This document shows positions 25,356 through 33,693 of a stretch of 45,857 nucleotides of DNA, piece by piece. The stretch comes from DATAQC01 sp038238185. Lineage in GTDB: Bacteria > Actinomycetota > Acidimicrobiia > Acidimicrobiales > AC-14. Each line of letters begins with the position of its first letter. The stretch's first letter is position 1. The stretch lies in contig JBBRXY010000019.1 in the NCBI GenBank assembly GCA_038238185.1, positions 1 to 45,857 on the forward strand. Reading direction: 5' to 3'. The translations under genes and the position numbers were made by a program. The notes under the pieces were generated by a model. It had not been told where the DNA came from. It made no database searches and worked only from the letters and a program-made list of their open reading frames with translations.

Positions 25356-26564
25356 TCAACCAGGTCGGCCGGCGCCCACGATGCCGTCACGGACGGGGAC
25401 GATCCGGATATTCGTGCCCGTATGGGCCGCCTCGACCATCTCGCCGCCACCGACGTACATGGCGTCGTGGCCGATGCTGCCGGTGCTCCCGCCGAAGAAG
25501 ATGATGTCGCCGGGCTGCATGTCGGAGATCGGCACCCGGGTCGTCTCGGAGTACTGCGCCTGGGCCGAGTGGGACAGGGACACGCCTGCTGCGGCCCACG
25601 CGTACAGCATGAGCCCGGAGCAGTCGAACGAGTCGGGGCCGGCGGCGCCGTACACGTAGGGCTTACCCACCTGACCCTCGGCCACCGACACCGCCGTGCC
25701 GGCACCGCCGGAAGCGGGCGGGGCGGGAGTGGATGCCAATTGGCGGGGCCCGGACGCGTCGGCGGCCGGGGGCTCGGCCGAAGGGCTGGTACGGCCGGTG
25801 GGGGTAGCCATGCCGGTGGGGGCAGCCGGGCCGGTGGGGGCAGCCATGCCGGTGGGGGCAGGGCCACCGATGAGGGCGGCGGATGCTCCCACCTTCAATG
25901 CGGGCGGCGCGGCGGCGGCCTGGGCGGCCATGCGGGCGGCCGTCTCCGTGGCCACGAGCTGGGTGAGCTCGCCGTTGACCTGGCCCAGCAGGTTCCGCTG
26001 CCTGGCCTCGGCATCGGCGGCCGAACGCTTGGCCGCCTCGGCGGCGGAGGCGGCCTCGGCGGAAGCCTTCTCCTCGTCGCTCAGACGGGCCTGGGCAGCC
26101 GAGAAGTCCTCACGGGCGGCCCTGACCTGGCCCATGGCGTCGCGCTGGTCGGAGGCCGTGAAACGGAGGTACTGCGTGCGTAGCACCAGGTCGTCCTGAT
26201 TGCTGCTGGCCAGATGGGCGAAGAAGCTGGTGGAACCACCACTCACGTAGGACTGGACGGCCACCTGGGCGAGCACGCCCTTGGCCGTCTGCATGCGTTG
26301 GTCGGCCTTGGCCAGATCTCCCCTGACCTTGAGGAGCGAGCTCTGCACCTCGGCCACCTTCAACTGCGCCTGGTTGAACTGCTCGGCGGCCATGCTGACC
26401 TTGTTGCCCTCGACATCGAGGTCCTTGGCGATTCGCGCCGCCTCGGCCTTCTTGTCGGCGATCTGGTCACCCGATGCGGGAGAAACCACGACCATGGGTA
26501 GGACAAGTGCGAACCCGACGAGGACGACGAGCCGCCGTACGTGCAGGGGGAGGATAAGTCTCAC
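25356..26564 (-). CDS. NlpC/P60 peptidoglycan endopeptidase with coiled-coil N-domain
   Basis: 402 aa. The start GTG 26564 has GGAAGG upstream and puts a signal peptide (LVVLVGFALVLPMVVVSPASG) at the N-terminus. Residues about 35-230 are a long Ala/Gln/Glu-rich coiled coil, as in RipA-like cell-separation hydrolases, then a linker with APTGMA/GPAAPTG repeats, then the C40 peptidase with Cys315 (DCSGLM), His366 (GHDAMYVGGG) and His381 (AAHTG). It cleaves peptidoglycan stem peptides outside the cell. The upstream region carries phased direct repeats. Confidence 0.93.
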   Translation of the reverse strand: MRLILPLHVRRLVVLVGFALVLPMVVVSPASGDQIADKKAEAARIAKDLDVEGNKVSMAAEQFNQAQLKVAEVQSSLLKVRGDLAKADQRMQTAKGVLAQVAVQSYVSGGSTSFFAHLASSNQDDLVLRTQYLRFTASDQRDAMGQVRAAREDFSAAQARLSDEEKASAEAASAAEAAKRSAADAEARQRNLLGQVNGELTQLVATETAARMAAQAAAAPPALKVGASAALIGGPAPTGMAAPTGPAAPTGMATPTGRTSPSAEPPAADASGPRQLASTPAPPASGGAGTAVSVAEGQVGKPYVYGAAGPDSFDCSGLMLYAWAAAGVSLSHSAQAQYSETTRVPISDMQPGDIIFFGGSTGSIGHDAMYVGGGEMVEAAHTGTNIRIVPVRDGIVGAGRPG

Positions 26565-26651
26565 TGCCTTCCGGGGATCTCGGTTGTGGCGTGGCTGCGA
26601 CGAAGTAGACGATTGATCGTTACTCGACAAGGACGTGCAGCTATGGAAACG

Positions 26652-26708
26652 GTTGGTGCTTGGAACCGTTGCAGCTGTGACGGTTGCGGCTGGTGACAGT
26701 TGCAGCTG
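26652..26708 (-). promoter_or_regulatory. phased direct repeats upstream of the NlpC/P60 gene
   Basis: GTTGCAGCTG-like decamers occur at 26668, 26683 (one change) and 26699, with a weaker one (GTTGGTGCTT) at 26652, spaced 15-16 bp. They lie about 90-145 bp upstream of the NlpC/P60 start. A possible promoter, TTGTCG-17-TACTTC, lies between. Read on the gene's strand the array includes GTCACAGCT and GTCACCAGC. The rest of 26565-26865 holds only the fumC leader (TACGGT and an AGGAGG site). Confidence 0.45.
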
Positions 26709-26865
26709 GTGGCGACCATCGAGACATCCCGCCCCGACGACTGATGGAACACTAACGCCGGGCGTTGGGGCATGCAAGGCAAAGGCCGCTCCCGGGCGCG
26801 AAACGTCGCGCTACGGTCCGCCAACCCGTGATGATGTCTGTACCCCACGGGCCACGAGGAGGAAC

Positions 26866-28254
26866 ATGAGCCCCGAGTACCGGACCGAGCACGACTCGAT
26901 GGGCGAGGTCCAGGTGCCGGCCACGGCCCGCTGGGGCGCCCAGACGCAGCGGGCGGTGGACAACTTCCCCATCTCGGGGCTGCGACTGCGGCGCGAGCTG
27001 ATCTGGGCCCTGTGCGCGGTGAAGGGGGCGGCGGCCGCCGCCAATGTCACGCTGGGGGTTCTCGACGAGGATCTGGGATCGGCGGTGACCGCGGTCGCAT
27101 CCGAGGTTGGCGCCGGGAAATGGGACGACCATTTCCCCGTCGACGTGTTCCAGACCGGGTCGGGCACGTCGTCGAACATGAACGCCAACGAGGTCGTCGC
27201 CGGCCTGGCCGCCGAGCGCCTGGGCCGACCTGTGCACCCCAACGACCACGTCAACGCCTCCCAGTCGTCGAACGACGTGTTCCCCACCGCCGTCCATCTG
27301 GCCGCCACCGACGCCGTCGAGCACACCCTCCTGCCCGCCCTCGGCCACCTGGCCGCCGCCCTGGGGTCGAAGGCCGAACAGTTGGCCGGCGTGGTCAAGG
27401 CCGGCCGTACCCACCTCATGGACGCCACTCCCGTCACCCTGGGCCAGGAGATGGGGGGCTACCGGGCGGCGGTCGAGCAGGGCGGCGACCGTCTCCGATC
27501 GTGCCTGCCCAGGCTGGCCGAGCTGGCCATCGGGGGCACGGCCGTGGGTACCGGAATCAACGCCCCGCCCGGTTTTGCCGCCCTCGTGGTCGAGCGCCTG
27601 GTGGCCGAGACGGGGTTGGTGGTCCGCGAAGCACGCAACCACTTCGAGGCCCAGGGTGGTCGCGACGCCCTCGTAGAGGCCTCGGGGGCGGTGCGCACCG
27701 TGGCCGTGTCGCTCCAGCGCATCGCCAACGACCTTCGTCTCATGGGTAGCGGGCCCCGTGCCGGCCTGGGCGAGATCCGTCTGCCCGACCTCCAGCCCGG
27801 GAGCTCGATCATGCCCGGCAAGGTGAACCCGGTGATTTGCGAGGCCGTCGTGCAGGTGGCGGCACGGGTGGTCGGCAACGACGCCACGGTCGCGTGGGCC
27901 GCGGTGTCCGGTGCGTTCGAGCTGAACACGGGGGTGCCGGTGATGGCCCACGCCCTGCTCGAGTCGATCTACGTGGTGGCCTCGGTGTCAAGGCTGCTCG
28001 CCGGCCGGTGTGTCGCCGGCATCGAGGCCGATATCGAGCGCTGCCGGGCCTACGCCGAGTCGTCGCCGGCCATCGCCACCGCTCTCAACCCGCACATCGG
28101 CTACGAACGGGCCACCGAAGCGGCCCGGATCGCCCTGGCCGAGGGTAAGACCCTCCGCCAGGTGGTCGTCGAGAAGGGCTGGCTCGACAGTGACGTGGCC
28201 GACCGGGTGCTCGACGTCGATGCCATGACCCGGGGCGGCATTCTCGAGAAGTGA
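26866..28254 (+). CDS. fumC: class II fumarate hydratase
   Basis: 462 aa, normal length. Interconverts fumarate and malate in the TCA cycle. Signatures: GSGTSSNMNANEV, the SS.DVFPTA motif (NASQSSNDVFPTA), THLMDATPVTLGQE, and the superfamily signature GSSIMPGKVNP near residues 312-322. The start ATG 26866 has AGGAGG 4-9 nt upstream; the frame is open further up but without family sequence. Confidence 0.97.
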   Translation: MSPEYRTEHDSMGEVQVPATARWGAQTQRAVDNFPISGLRLRRELIWALCAVKGAAAAANVTLGVLDEDLGSAVTAVASEVGAGKWDDHFPVDVFQTGSGTSSNMNANEVVAGLAAERLGRPVHPNDHVNASQSSNDVFPTAVHLAATDAVEHTLLPALGHLAAALGSKAEQLAGVVKAGRTHLMDATPVTLGQEMGGYRAAVEQGGDRLRSCLPRLAELAIGGTAVGTGINAPPGFAALVVERLVAETGLVVREARNHFEAQGGRDALVEASGAVRTVAVSLQRIANDLRLMGSGPRAGLGEIRLPDLQPGSSIMPGKVNPVICEAVVQVAARVVGNDATVAWAAVSGAFELNTGVPVMAHALLESIYVVASVSRLLAGRCVAGIEADIERCRAYAESSPAIATALNPHIGYERATEAARIALAEGKTLRQVVVEKGWLDSDVADRVLDVDAMTRGGILEK

Positions 28255-28363
28255 CTGGCAGGTTCTCCACAGCGTGAGAGGGGTTGTACCCAGCATTTCC
28301 CTTCTTGTGCTCCACAGGACGGGCGACCGAAGGTGGGGGCCGAGACATGGATCGGGGGGCCTC

Positions 28364-28648
28364 GTGGTCGTCGATGGAATCATGCTGGCGGCGGAGTTGC
28401 GGCGCCGTCGGGCCAGACCCCGGTCGCTGGCCGACTCGGTTGCCGGGGTGGACCGCTCCACGTGGGTCCTGGGCGACCTCCGTAGCGCTCCGATCTCCTC
28501 GCTCGTCCTGGCTGCCCTGTTGCTCACCGGGCGACCCGGGGAGGGGAGCCCCGGTCATCAGCTACCCGGGGAGGGGGGCCCCGGTGAAGGATCCGGGATC
28601 GGTGGGCATGGGGATCGTCGGACGGCTCCAACGCACGATCCTCGATAG
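28364..28648 (+). CDS. doubtful small ORF after fumC
   Basis: About 94 aa from GTG 28364 (ATG 28382 possible). The first 65 residues (IMLAAELRRRRARPRSLADS, STWVLGDLRSAPISSLVLAA) look plausibly protein-like, but the rest reads through the tandem hairpins at 28533-28584 and overlaps the convergent gene by 87 bp. Not recognised; may be spurious. Confidence 0.25.
   Translation: MVVDGIMLAAELRRRRARPRSLADSVAGVDRSTWVLGDLRSAPISSLVLAALLLTGRPGEGSPGHQLPGEGGPGEGSGIGGHGDRRTAPTHDPR
28533..28584. terminator. tandem CGGGG/CCCCG hairpins between convergent genes
   Basis: Two 22-nt units (28533-28554, 28563-28584), 30 bp apart, differ by one base; each is ACCCGGGGAGGGG followed by CCCCGGT and folds on itself. 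They overlap the end of the minus-strand gene at 28562 and probably end transcription from both sides. Confidence 0.5.
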
Positions 28649-29050
28649 GTCGGCCGTCAGCCGCCGCCAGTCGACGGGATCCCAGCCTTCCACCGCGTTC
28701 ACGACGGTCCCGTCCATCCCCATGTGCACGATGGCGGGGAGTGATCCCAGCCCGAAGCCGTGGATCGCCGTGAGGTCGGGGTCGGCGAAGGTGAGGATAT
28801 CGCTCGACCAACGGCCCAGGAACCGCCGGGCCTCGGCCGGCGTGCCGGCTACCAGCCAGGCCACGCGAACGTCGGCCTGCTCGTAGCCGGTGAGCACCCG
28901 ACCGGCGGTTGGTACGACCCACGAGCTGCGATCGTTCCCGGGATCGACGGCGACGAAAAGCAGGTGGAACGTGGTGAGCCACTGGTCGACGGAGCGGGCG
29001 CGTCCGTTGATCGACGAGAGCATCAGGTCCGGCGACGGATTTGTGGCCAC
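28562..29050 (-). CDS. thioredoxin-fold (redoxin/TlpA-like) protein lacking catalytic Cys
   Basis: 162 aa. The order of elements fits an AhpC/TSA-like thioredoxin fold: LLFVAVDPGN, then a helix, VRVAWLVAGTP, ILTFADPDLTAIHGFGLGSLPAIVHMGMDGTVV and a DPVDWRRLTADL helix with a cis-Pro (SLPA). There is no Cys at the redox position, so it is probably not an oxidoreductase by itself. GTG 29050 follows TACGTT by 7 nt. Divergent from the DUF2269-like gene. Confidence 0.65.
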   Translation of the reverse strand: MATNPSPDLMLSSINGRARSVDQWLTTFHLLFVAVDPGNDRSSWVVPTAGRVLTGYEQADVRVAWLVAGTPAEARRFLGRWSSDILTFADPDLTAIHGFGLGSLPAIVHMGMDGTVVNAVEGWDPVDWRRLTADLSRIVRWSRPTIPMPTDPGSFTGAPLPG

Positions 29051-29115
29051 GGCCGGGAACGTAGCCCAGCTATGTTCGCGGCAGCCAAGCGACCACGATC
29101 ACGGGGAGGCCGACC

Positions 29116-29634
29116 ATGGCAACCGGATTGAACAGCGGGGTGTACAAGCTCGTCCTGACGCTCCACATCCTGGCTGCCATCGTGGGCTTCGGCAGCGTGT
29201 TCCTGGCGGGCGTCTTCGGGGCCAAGGCCCAGGCCCGGGGCGGACGCGAAGGCCTGGCCATCTCCGAGGTGGTCTTCGATGTGGCCGAGCATTGGTCGAC
29301 GTGGTTCATCTACGCCGTCCCCGTCCTCGGGATCATCTCGATCCTGCTCTCCCAAGACGCCTGGAAGTTCAGCCAGATGTGGATCTCGGCCTCGTTCCTC
29401 CTGTACATCGTCGGGGTCGGCCTCTCCCACGGTGTGCACTTCCCCAACCTGCGGCGCATGAACGCGCTCGGCGCCGAACTGTTGGCGGGCGCTGCGGCCC
29501 CGGCCGGCGGCGGACCTCCGCCCCAGGCGGCCGAGCTGGAAGCCTGCGGCAAGAAGGCGGCGGCCGTCGGCATGGTCCTCAACCTGATCGTCGTGGCCAT
29601 CCTGTTCCTCATGGTGTTCAAGCCCGGTCTCTGA
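29116..29634 (+). CDS. DUF2269-like integral membrane protein
   Basis: 172 aa. GGGGAGG precedes the ATG. Four hydrophobic helices can be drawn (LVLTLHILAAIVGFGSVFLA; FIYAVPVLGIISILL; MWISASFLLYIVGVGL; VLNLIVVAILFLMVF), with a first-helix His and a HFPNLRRM loop. The arrangement resembles the DUF2269 (predicted integral membrane) family. No function is known. Confidence 0.7.
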   Translation: MATGLNSGVYKLVLTLHILAAIVGFGSVFLAGVFGAKAQARGGREGLAISEVVFDVAEHWSTWFIYAVPVLGIISILLSQDAWKFSQMWISASFLLYIVGVGLSHGVHFPNLRRMNALGAELLAGAAAPAGGGPPPQAAELEACGKKAAAVGMVLNLIVVAILFLMVFKPGL

Positions 29635-29650
29635 CCGGCGAGACACGCCC

Positions 29651-30496
29651 GTGCACCCGATCGAGCGGCTCCGGATGGTCGCCCGGGCCCAGAGCGAGGA
29701 TCCCGGCCTGGTGGCTCAGGAGGCGGCGGCCGTGCTGGCGGCCTGCGCCGACGATCCCGCGAGCCTGGTTACCGGGTGCCGCCGCCTGGTCGACCACCAG
29801 GCCACCTCGGCGCCCATCTGGTGGCTGGCGGCGCGCGTCCTGGCTGCCGCCGATCCCGTTGCGGAGGCCCGGCAGGCCGCCGACCAGCTCGGCGCCGACG
29901 CCACGCCTGCGGCCCTCGCCTACCACCTGCCCGCGGATCTCCAGGTCGTGGTGGTGGGCTGGACCGACCAAGCAGCCGTTGCCTTGGCCCGGCGGGGCGA
30001 TTGCAACGTGTTGGTGGTCGACGCCATCGGCGCCGGGTCAGGCCTGGCTACCCACCTGCGGCGGGCCGGCACCGATGCGATCGTCGTCGACCAGTCGGGC
30101 CTCGGTGCCGCTGTCGTGGCCGGGGGCCTCGTCCTGCTCGAGGCCAGTGCCATGGGCCCCGACGGTTTCGTGGCTGCGGCCGGCTCGCTGGCTGCCGCTG
30201 CCGTCGGGCATCAGGCGGGGGTCCCTGTCTGGGTGGTGGCCGGCGTCGGCCGCGTGCTGCCCCCCGCCCTCTGGCAGGCGTTGCTCAGCCGGCTCGAGGC
30301 CGGTGCCGACCCGTGGGATCGCACCGACGACGTCGTCCCCCTCGCCCTGGTCGACAAAGTGGTGGGCCCCGACGGGCCCCAGGTGCCCGCCGACGTCGCC
30401 GCCCGGGCCGACTGCCCGGCGGTTCCCGAGCTGACCCGCACCTGGGCGACGCCCGGCACGCGCCGCCGCGGTTCTGGTTCGTTCGACCATGGGTAG
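29651..30496 (+). CDS. eIF2B-alpha-like (NagB/RpiA superfamily) protein
   Basis: 281 aa. The second half has the eIF-2B/methylthioribose-1-phosphate isomerase-like pattern: NVLVVDA, THLRRAGTDAIVVDQSG, GLVLLEASAMGPDGFVAAAGS, AAAAVGHQAGVPVWVVAGVGRVLP. In bacteria such proteins are sugar-phosphate or nucleoside isomerases rather than translation factors; the substrate cannot be told, and the usual catalytic Cys region is not evident. GTG 29651 follows the upstream stop by 16 nt, so it is likely co-transcribed with the membrane protein. Confidence 0.7.
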   Translation: MHPIERLRMVARAQSEDPGLVAQEAAAVLAACADDPASLVTGCRRLVDHQATSAPIWWLAARVLAAADPVAEARQAADQLGADATPAALAYHLPADLQVVVVGWTDQAAVALARRGDCNVLVVDAIGAGSGLATHLRRAGTDAIVVDQSGLGAAVVAGGLVLLEASAMGPDGFVAAAGSLAAAAVGHQAGVPVWVVAGVGRVLPPALWQALLSRLEAGADPWDRTDDVVPLALVDKVVGPDGPQVPADVAARADCPAVPELTRTWATPGTRRRGSGSFDHG

Positions 30497-30506
30497 GTCG
30501 TCCGCC

Positions 30507-31193
30507 ATGGGAGAGACGGTAGAGTTTGCCAGCAACGGATCGACGGCCGGGGGCTACCTGGCTCCCGCCCATGGCGGAGCCGGCCTCGGGGTGATCGTGA
30601 TCCAGGAGTGGTGGGGCCTGGTCCCGCACATCACCGACGTGTGTGACCGGTTCGCGGCCGAGGGCTTCACCGCCCTGGCGCCCGACCTCTACCACGGCAA
30701 GACCGTTCCCAACGGGGAGCCCGACGAGGCCAAGAAGTCGTCCATGGACCTGGATTCCGAGCGGGCCGCCCGCGACATGAGTGGAGCCGTCGACCATCTG
30801 ACCAGTCACCCTGCGGTTCGCGGCGACGGCCTCGGCGCCGTCGGCTTCTGCATGGGCGGGGGGCTGGCCCTGTGGCTGGCCACCCTGAGGCCCGATGCCA
30901 TCCGGGCGGCGGTCCCCTTTTACGGAGTTCCGAGGGAGCGCGAGCCCGACTGGTCGAAGCTGGCTGCCGCCGTCGAGGGCCACTACGCCGAGCACGATCA
31001 GATGGCCGGCTTCGACGTGGCCCGCCGGCTGGAGGCCACCCTCACCGACCTGGGTAAGGAGGTCAGGATCTTCCTCTACCCCAACACCCAGCACGCCTTC
31101 TTCAACGACACCCGCCCCGAGGCCCACGACCCCGACGCCGCCCGACAGGCCTGGATACGCACCCTGGAGTTCCTCAGGGCCAAGCTGGGATAG
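30507..31193 (+). CDS. dienelactone hydrolase family protein
   Basis: 228 aa. Alpha/beta hydrolase with the DLH triad Cys115 (GFCMGGG), Asp165 (EHDQM) and His197 (TQHAFF), plus Glu34 (QEWWG) that gates the nucleophile. Family members open dienelactone rings or act on related esters; the in vivo substrate is not evident. ATG 30507 gives the family N-terminus; ATG 30489 overlaps the previous gene and is an alternative. Confidence 0.92.
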   Translation: MGETVEFASNGSTAGGYLAPAHGGAGLGVIVIQEWWGLVPHITDVCDRFAAEGFTALAPDLYHGKTVPNGEPDEAKKSSMDLDSERAARDMSGAVDHLTSHPAVRGDGLGAVGFCMGGGLALWLATLRPDAIRAAVPFYGVPREREPDWSKLAAAVEGHYAEHDQMAGFDVARRLEATLTDLGKEVRIFLYPNTQHAFFNDTRPEAHDPDAARQAWIRTLEFLRAKLG

Positions 31194-31322
31194 CCACGGG
31201 AGCGTCACCAACTTCCCCCTCAACCTGCCGGACAGCTCGCCCAGGGAGATCACCGCTGGAGCCGACGGCAAACTTCGGGCCGTGCGCCGGAGACGGCAAC
31301 GCCCGTCTGCTCGGTGAATCAG

Positions 31323-31445
31323 ATGGTGTCGACCGACGCCGATCTGGATCCCAACGCGTCGTGTTCCGGCGCCGGAACCGGGATCATCGCCAACCCGTTC
31401 GTCGAGTCGGAGAACCCCAATCGCGGCAATCCCGTCACCCGGTAA
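31323..31445 (+). pseudogene. possible C-terminal remnant of a secreted protein
   Basis: A 40-codon frame (MVSTDADLDP, then NASCSGAGTG and IIANPFVESE, ending NPVTR) continues upstream in the same frame as TPVCSVNQ, reading like the Cys-containing end of an exported protein without a beginning. No family recognised. Nothing else is seen in 31194-31492. Confidence 0.25.
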
Positions 31446-31492
31446 CGACATTGCGGACACAGCCTTTACCCACCAGGATGGAGCACGGCCGA

Positions 31493-31753
31493 TCAACGTT
31501 CGTAGACCTCCCGCCGGTGCCCGTGTGCCGCGACCGCGACCAGTAGGACACCGTCCTCGGTGGTGTAGATGATCCGGTAGTCGCCGACCCGCACTCGGTA
31601 GCTGGGTCGACCTCTCAGCGGTCGCGCCGCGGGCGGTCGTGGGTCGCTTGCGAGGAGGCCGATCGCCCCCTGGATGCGAGGTCGGACACTGGGATCAAGC
31701 TTGCGCAGGGCCCGTGCCGCCGCGGGCCGGAGCTCAATTCGGTAGGTGGTCAC
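31493..31753 (-). CDS. RelE/ParE-family toxin
   Basis: 86 aa. The RelE fold is clear: YRIELRPAAARALRKLDPSVRPRIQGAI, then ARPLRGRPSYRVRVGDYRIIYTTED and a basic HGHRREVYER end, as in mRNA interferases acting on the ribosome. ATG overlaps the antitoxin stop by 4 nt, so translation is coupled. All conserved basic residues appear present; it looks active. Confidence 0.93.
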   Translation of the reverse strand: MTTYRIELRPAAARALRKLDPSVRPRIQGAIGLLASDPRPPAARPLRGRPSYRVRVGDYRIIYTTEDGVLLVAVAAHGHRREVYER

Positions 31754-31998
31754 TCCCAGCCGAGGTCAGCCTTGACCTGTTCCCAGGGGATGTTCGGGCC
31801 CTCCTCGGCCATCGCCGCGTCGAAGGCCGCTTCGTCTTCGTTATCCTCGAATGCCTCCAGCAGCTCCTCGTAACGCTCGGGGCTGACCAGCACTGCTGCC
31901 GGCTGCCCGTAGCGTTCCAGGAAGACCGGCTCCGTGCGGGCGGTCTCGACCGCGTCCGACAACCGTTCTCGTGCTTCGCTGACTGGCATCGTGGTCAC
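31750..31998 (-). CDS. Phd/YefM-family antitoxin
   Basis: 82 aa from GTG 31998 (earlier and later in-frame starts exist). The N-terminus VTTMPVSEARERLSDAVETA and LVSPERYEELLEA are the Phd/YefM signature; the acidic C-terminus would neutralise the RelE-like toxin next to it. TACAAT (32005-32010, minus strand) lies 6 nt before the GTG: a leaderless promoter that the antitoxin probably represses. Confidence 0.92.
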   Translation of the reverse strand: MTTMPVSEARERLSDAVETARTEPVFLERYGQPAAVLVSPERYEELLEAFEDNEDEAAFDAAMAEEGPNIPWEQVKADLGWE

Positions 31999-32019
31999 GA
32001 CGGAATTGTACAACACAAC

Positions 32020-32274
32020 CTAAGTCTCGTACGATCGGACCTGGGCGACGCGCATCGGCCAGGCCGAGAGCTGACGCAATGCCTCACTGATCTGGTCGGG
32101 TGTGAGGATCGAGTTGAGGTCCCATCGGCGCAGCACTGTTCCCACCTCGACGTAGAACGTCTCGGGTACCCAAGGCGTCGCGTCGGCAGGGAGGAGGGTC
32201 CGCAAGGCTCGACCCCGGGTGGTATCGGCGATGAGCTCCACGCCGGCCGACGCATCTATGACGACCGGGGTCAC
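32020..32274 (-). CDS. VapC-like PIN toxin, C-terminally truncated
   Basis: 84 aa, against about 130 for VapC. The N-terminal PIN features (VVIDASAGVELI with the first Asp; PETFYVEVGTVLRR with the Glu) are present, but the chain ends at RSYET before the second half with the remaining acidic residues. The stop falls at the border of the Phd-RelE promoter, as if a rearrangement joined the two modules. Probably inactive as a nuclease. Confidence 0.8.
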   Translation of the reverse strand: MTPVVIDASAGVELIADTTRGRALRTLLPADATPWVPETFYVEVGTVLRRWDLNSILTPDQISEALRQLSAWPMRVAQVRSYET

Positions 32275-32453
32275 ACCTCACCGGCGGCTCGTACCTCGGC
32301 GAGTGTCTCGGCGGCGGTGACGCCCAGATGGAGGGGTTCACCGCTTTGGAGCTGGTCGAGCCAGGAGCTGAACGCTTCGGGGGTCGCCTCGTCGTCGGGA
32401 TTGACAACCACGACGGCGGGGTCGAGCGGCTGGTCTTCAGCACGACGGGCCAT
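32271..32453 (-). CDS. VapB-like antitoxin
   Basis: 60 aa, overlapping the truncated VapC by 4 nt. It is acidic and small (VVVVNPDDEATPEAFSSWLD, TAAETLAEVRA). TAGTCT lies 6 nt upstream of its ATG (32460-32465), again a leaderless pattern. Called by position and size more than by sequence. Confidence 0.65.
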   Translation of the reverse strand: MARRAEDQPLDPAVVVVNPDDEATPEAFSSWLDQLQSGEPLHLGVTAAETLAEVRAAGEV

Positions 32454-32693
32454 GATTCAAGACTACGCCGCGCGGCGACGTCTCCCCCTCACGGCAGTGC
32501 TGCGACAAGTCACCTGCCCACCTGTCGAGGGCGGCCCGAAGTAGCCCCGTCCTGGCTCGGCCCAGGCGTCTGGGCGTGTTCAGTTCCCTGTCGTGCTCCA
32601 TTCTGTCGAGTGGTGCTGCTTGAGGAAGTCGGCGGTGCCGATCTCGCAGGCCGATGCACGTAGTGAGCCGCCGCCCGGCGTGGCCTGTCCGAC

Positions 32694-32699
32694 GTATCC
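32694..32699 (+). promoter_or_regulatory. -10 box (TATCCT) for the small ORF at 32734
   Basis: TATCCT lies 34 nt upstream of the ATG, with GAGAGGACAG as ribosome-binding site. The rest of 32454-32733 shows no gene I can support on either strand. Confidence 0.4.
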
Positions 32700-32733
32700 T
32701 GAAGCTCGGGCACTTGGACGAGAGGACAGCCTG

Positions 32734-32895
32734 ATGTCGGACATCTCAGGACACCAGCCCAAGCGGGTTGAGGTCGGCCCGGTTGAGCGGCTGATCGAAG
32801 GCGTGTCGCCTATGGGCGACCTCGGCCAGTTCCTGATCGATGATCTGACGGCCGAAGAAAAGGAGACGTTCTACCGGGTTCTCGAAGAGGCCTGA
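32734..32895 (+). CDS. small antitoxin-like protein
   Basis: 53 aa. GAGAGGA precedes the ATG. The sequence (GPVERLIEGVSPMGDLGQFL, IDDLTAEEKETFYRVLEEA) is acidic and helical. Because a PIN-toxin remnant follows 8 nt later in the order antitoxin-toxin, it is probably the orphan antitoxin of that pair. Confidence 0.6.
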   Translation: MSDISGHQPKRVEVGPVERLIEGVSPMGDLGQFLIDDLTAEEKETFYRVLEEA

Positions 32896-32902
32896 GTCAC
32901 CG

Positions 32903-33250
32903 GTGGCGGCCGCTGTCGTCGTCGACACGATGATCGCCAGTGGCTAGCTCGGCGCGAGGCAATCACGTCGCTATCAGCGGTGGGCCCCAGTGCTGCGAGG
33001 CGTCACGTGGGTGCTCCCCTTCGTTGTGGTGGCCGAGATGCGCTCCGGCGCCGAACTCGCCGGCTGGGGAGCGCGGCGCCGGACCGTGCTCGATCAGCTT
33101 GTGAGCCGAGCCGGGGTCGTCCCTCCTATCGAAGAGGTAATCGACGGCACGCCGGCCGAGTGTGTACGTCGGTGGCACGACGTTCTCGTCCAACTTACCC
33201 TCCACAGCCGGGGCCTTTCAGACCTCGCGCAGCGGCCCGACCGACGCCTT
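32903..33250 (+). pseudogene. VapC-like PIN toxin, broken
   Basis: Reading from GTG 32903 gives VAAAVVVDTMIASG, then TAG (32945-32947), then in the same frame LGARQSRRYQRWAPVLRGVTW and VLPFVVVAEMRSGAELAGWGARRR: a PIN-domain N-terminal half with the first Asp and the Glu. After about 33140 the family pattern fades, suggesting a further deletion or shift. Confidence 0.75.
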
Positions 33251-33288
33251 CGTGAGTCGAATCATTCCCACCTGCCGGGGCCGGCGCA

Positions 33289-33597
33289 GCCGACCTTGTC
33301 TACAGCACCTACCTCGGTGGCCGTGACTTCGAGGAGGGGTGGGTCTTGGCTGTCAACAAGTGCGGGGACGCCTTCGTGGCTGGCGTCACGGGCCAGGGCC
33401 CCACGCCAACCCGAACCTTCCCAGACGTAAGCGGAGGATCCGTCTACGTGACCGGCTAGACCCTCTCCCCGAGCAGTACCTTCCCAACCGAAGCACCTTT
33501 CCCGACAACGCCGGGAGCATTCCCGACGACGAACACCGTCGATCCCAGCCTGTTTGCCCCGAGCGCGTTCGTGACCAAGATCGGCCTGAAGCCATGA
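33289..33597 (+). pseudogene. C-terminal fragment of an SBBP-repeat (beta-propeller) protein
   Basis: One frame reads DLVYSTYLGGRDFEEGW, AVNKCGDAFVAGVTG, then GGSVYVTG-TAG (33457-33459)-TLSPSS, FPTTPGAFPTTN and PSAFVTKIGLKP-stop, matching the last two SBBP repeats of a secreted protein. There is no start or upstream part, and an internal stop. It was joined to the vapC remnant by some past rearrangement. Confidence 0.75.
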
Positions 33598-33601
33598 GGG
33601 A

Positions 33602-33648
33602 GCCTGTGCTCCGGTGATGCCATGTTCGAGGGCCGCCGGAGCACAGGC
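33602..33648 (+). terminator. 13-bp inverted repeat after the SBBP remnant
   Basis: GCCTGTGCTCCGG (33602-33614) pairs perfectly with CCGGAGCACAGGC (33636-33648); the loop is 21 nt. It begins 5 nt after the remnant's stop and is probably its original terminator. Confidence 0.65.
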
Positions 33649-33693
33649 ACGGGCCGTGTTCTCCGACTCCGGCTGAGGGTACGCTTTCCTCTC

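Noticed and set aside
28364..28648. Small protein gene after fumC as a confident call
   Set aside because: It reads through tandem hairpins and overlaps the convergent redoxin gene; kept only as a low-confidence entry.
32945..32947. In-frame TAG as pyrrolysine or readthrough in the PIN toxin
   Set aside because: No Pyl genes are seen, the C-terminal half of the toxin is also lost, and the neighbouring SBBP fragment shows the same kind of stop, so simple decay explains it.
33457..33459. In-frame TAG in the SBBP fragment as functional recoding
   Set aside because: The fragment has no start and no N-terminal part; it is a remnant.
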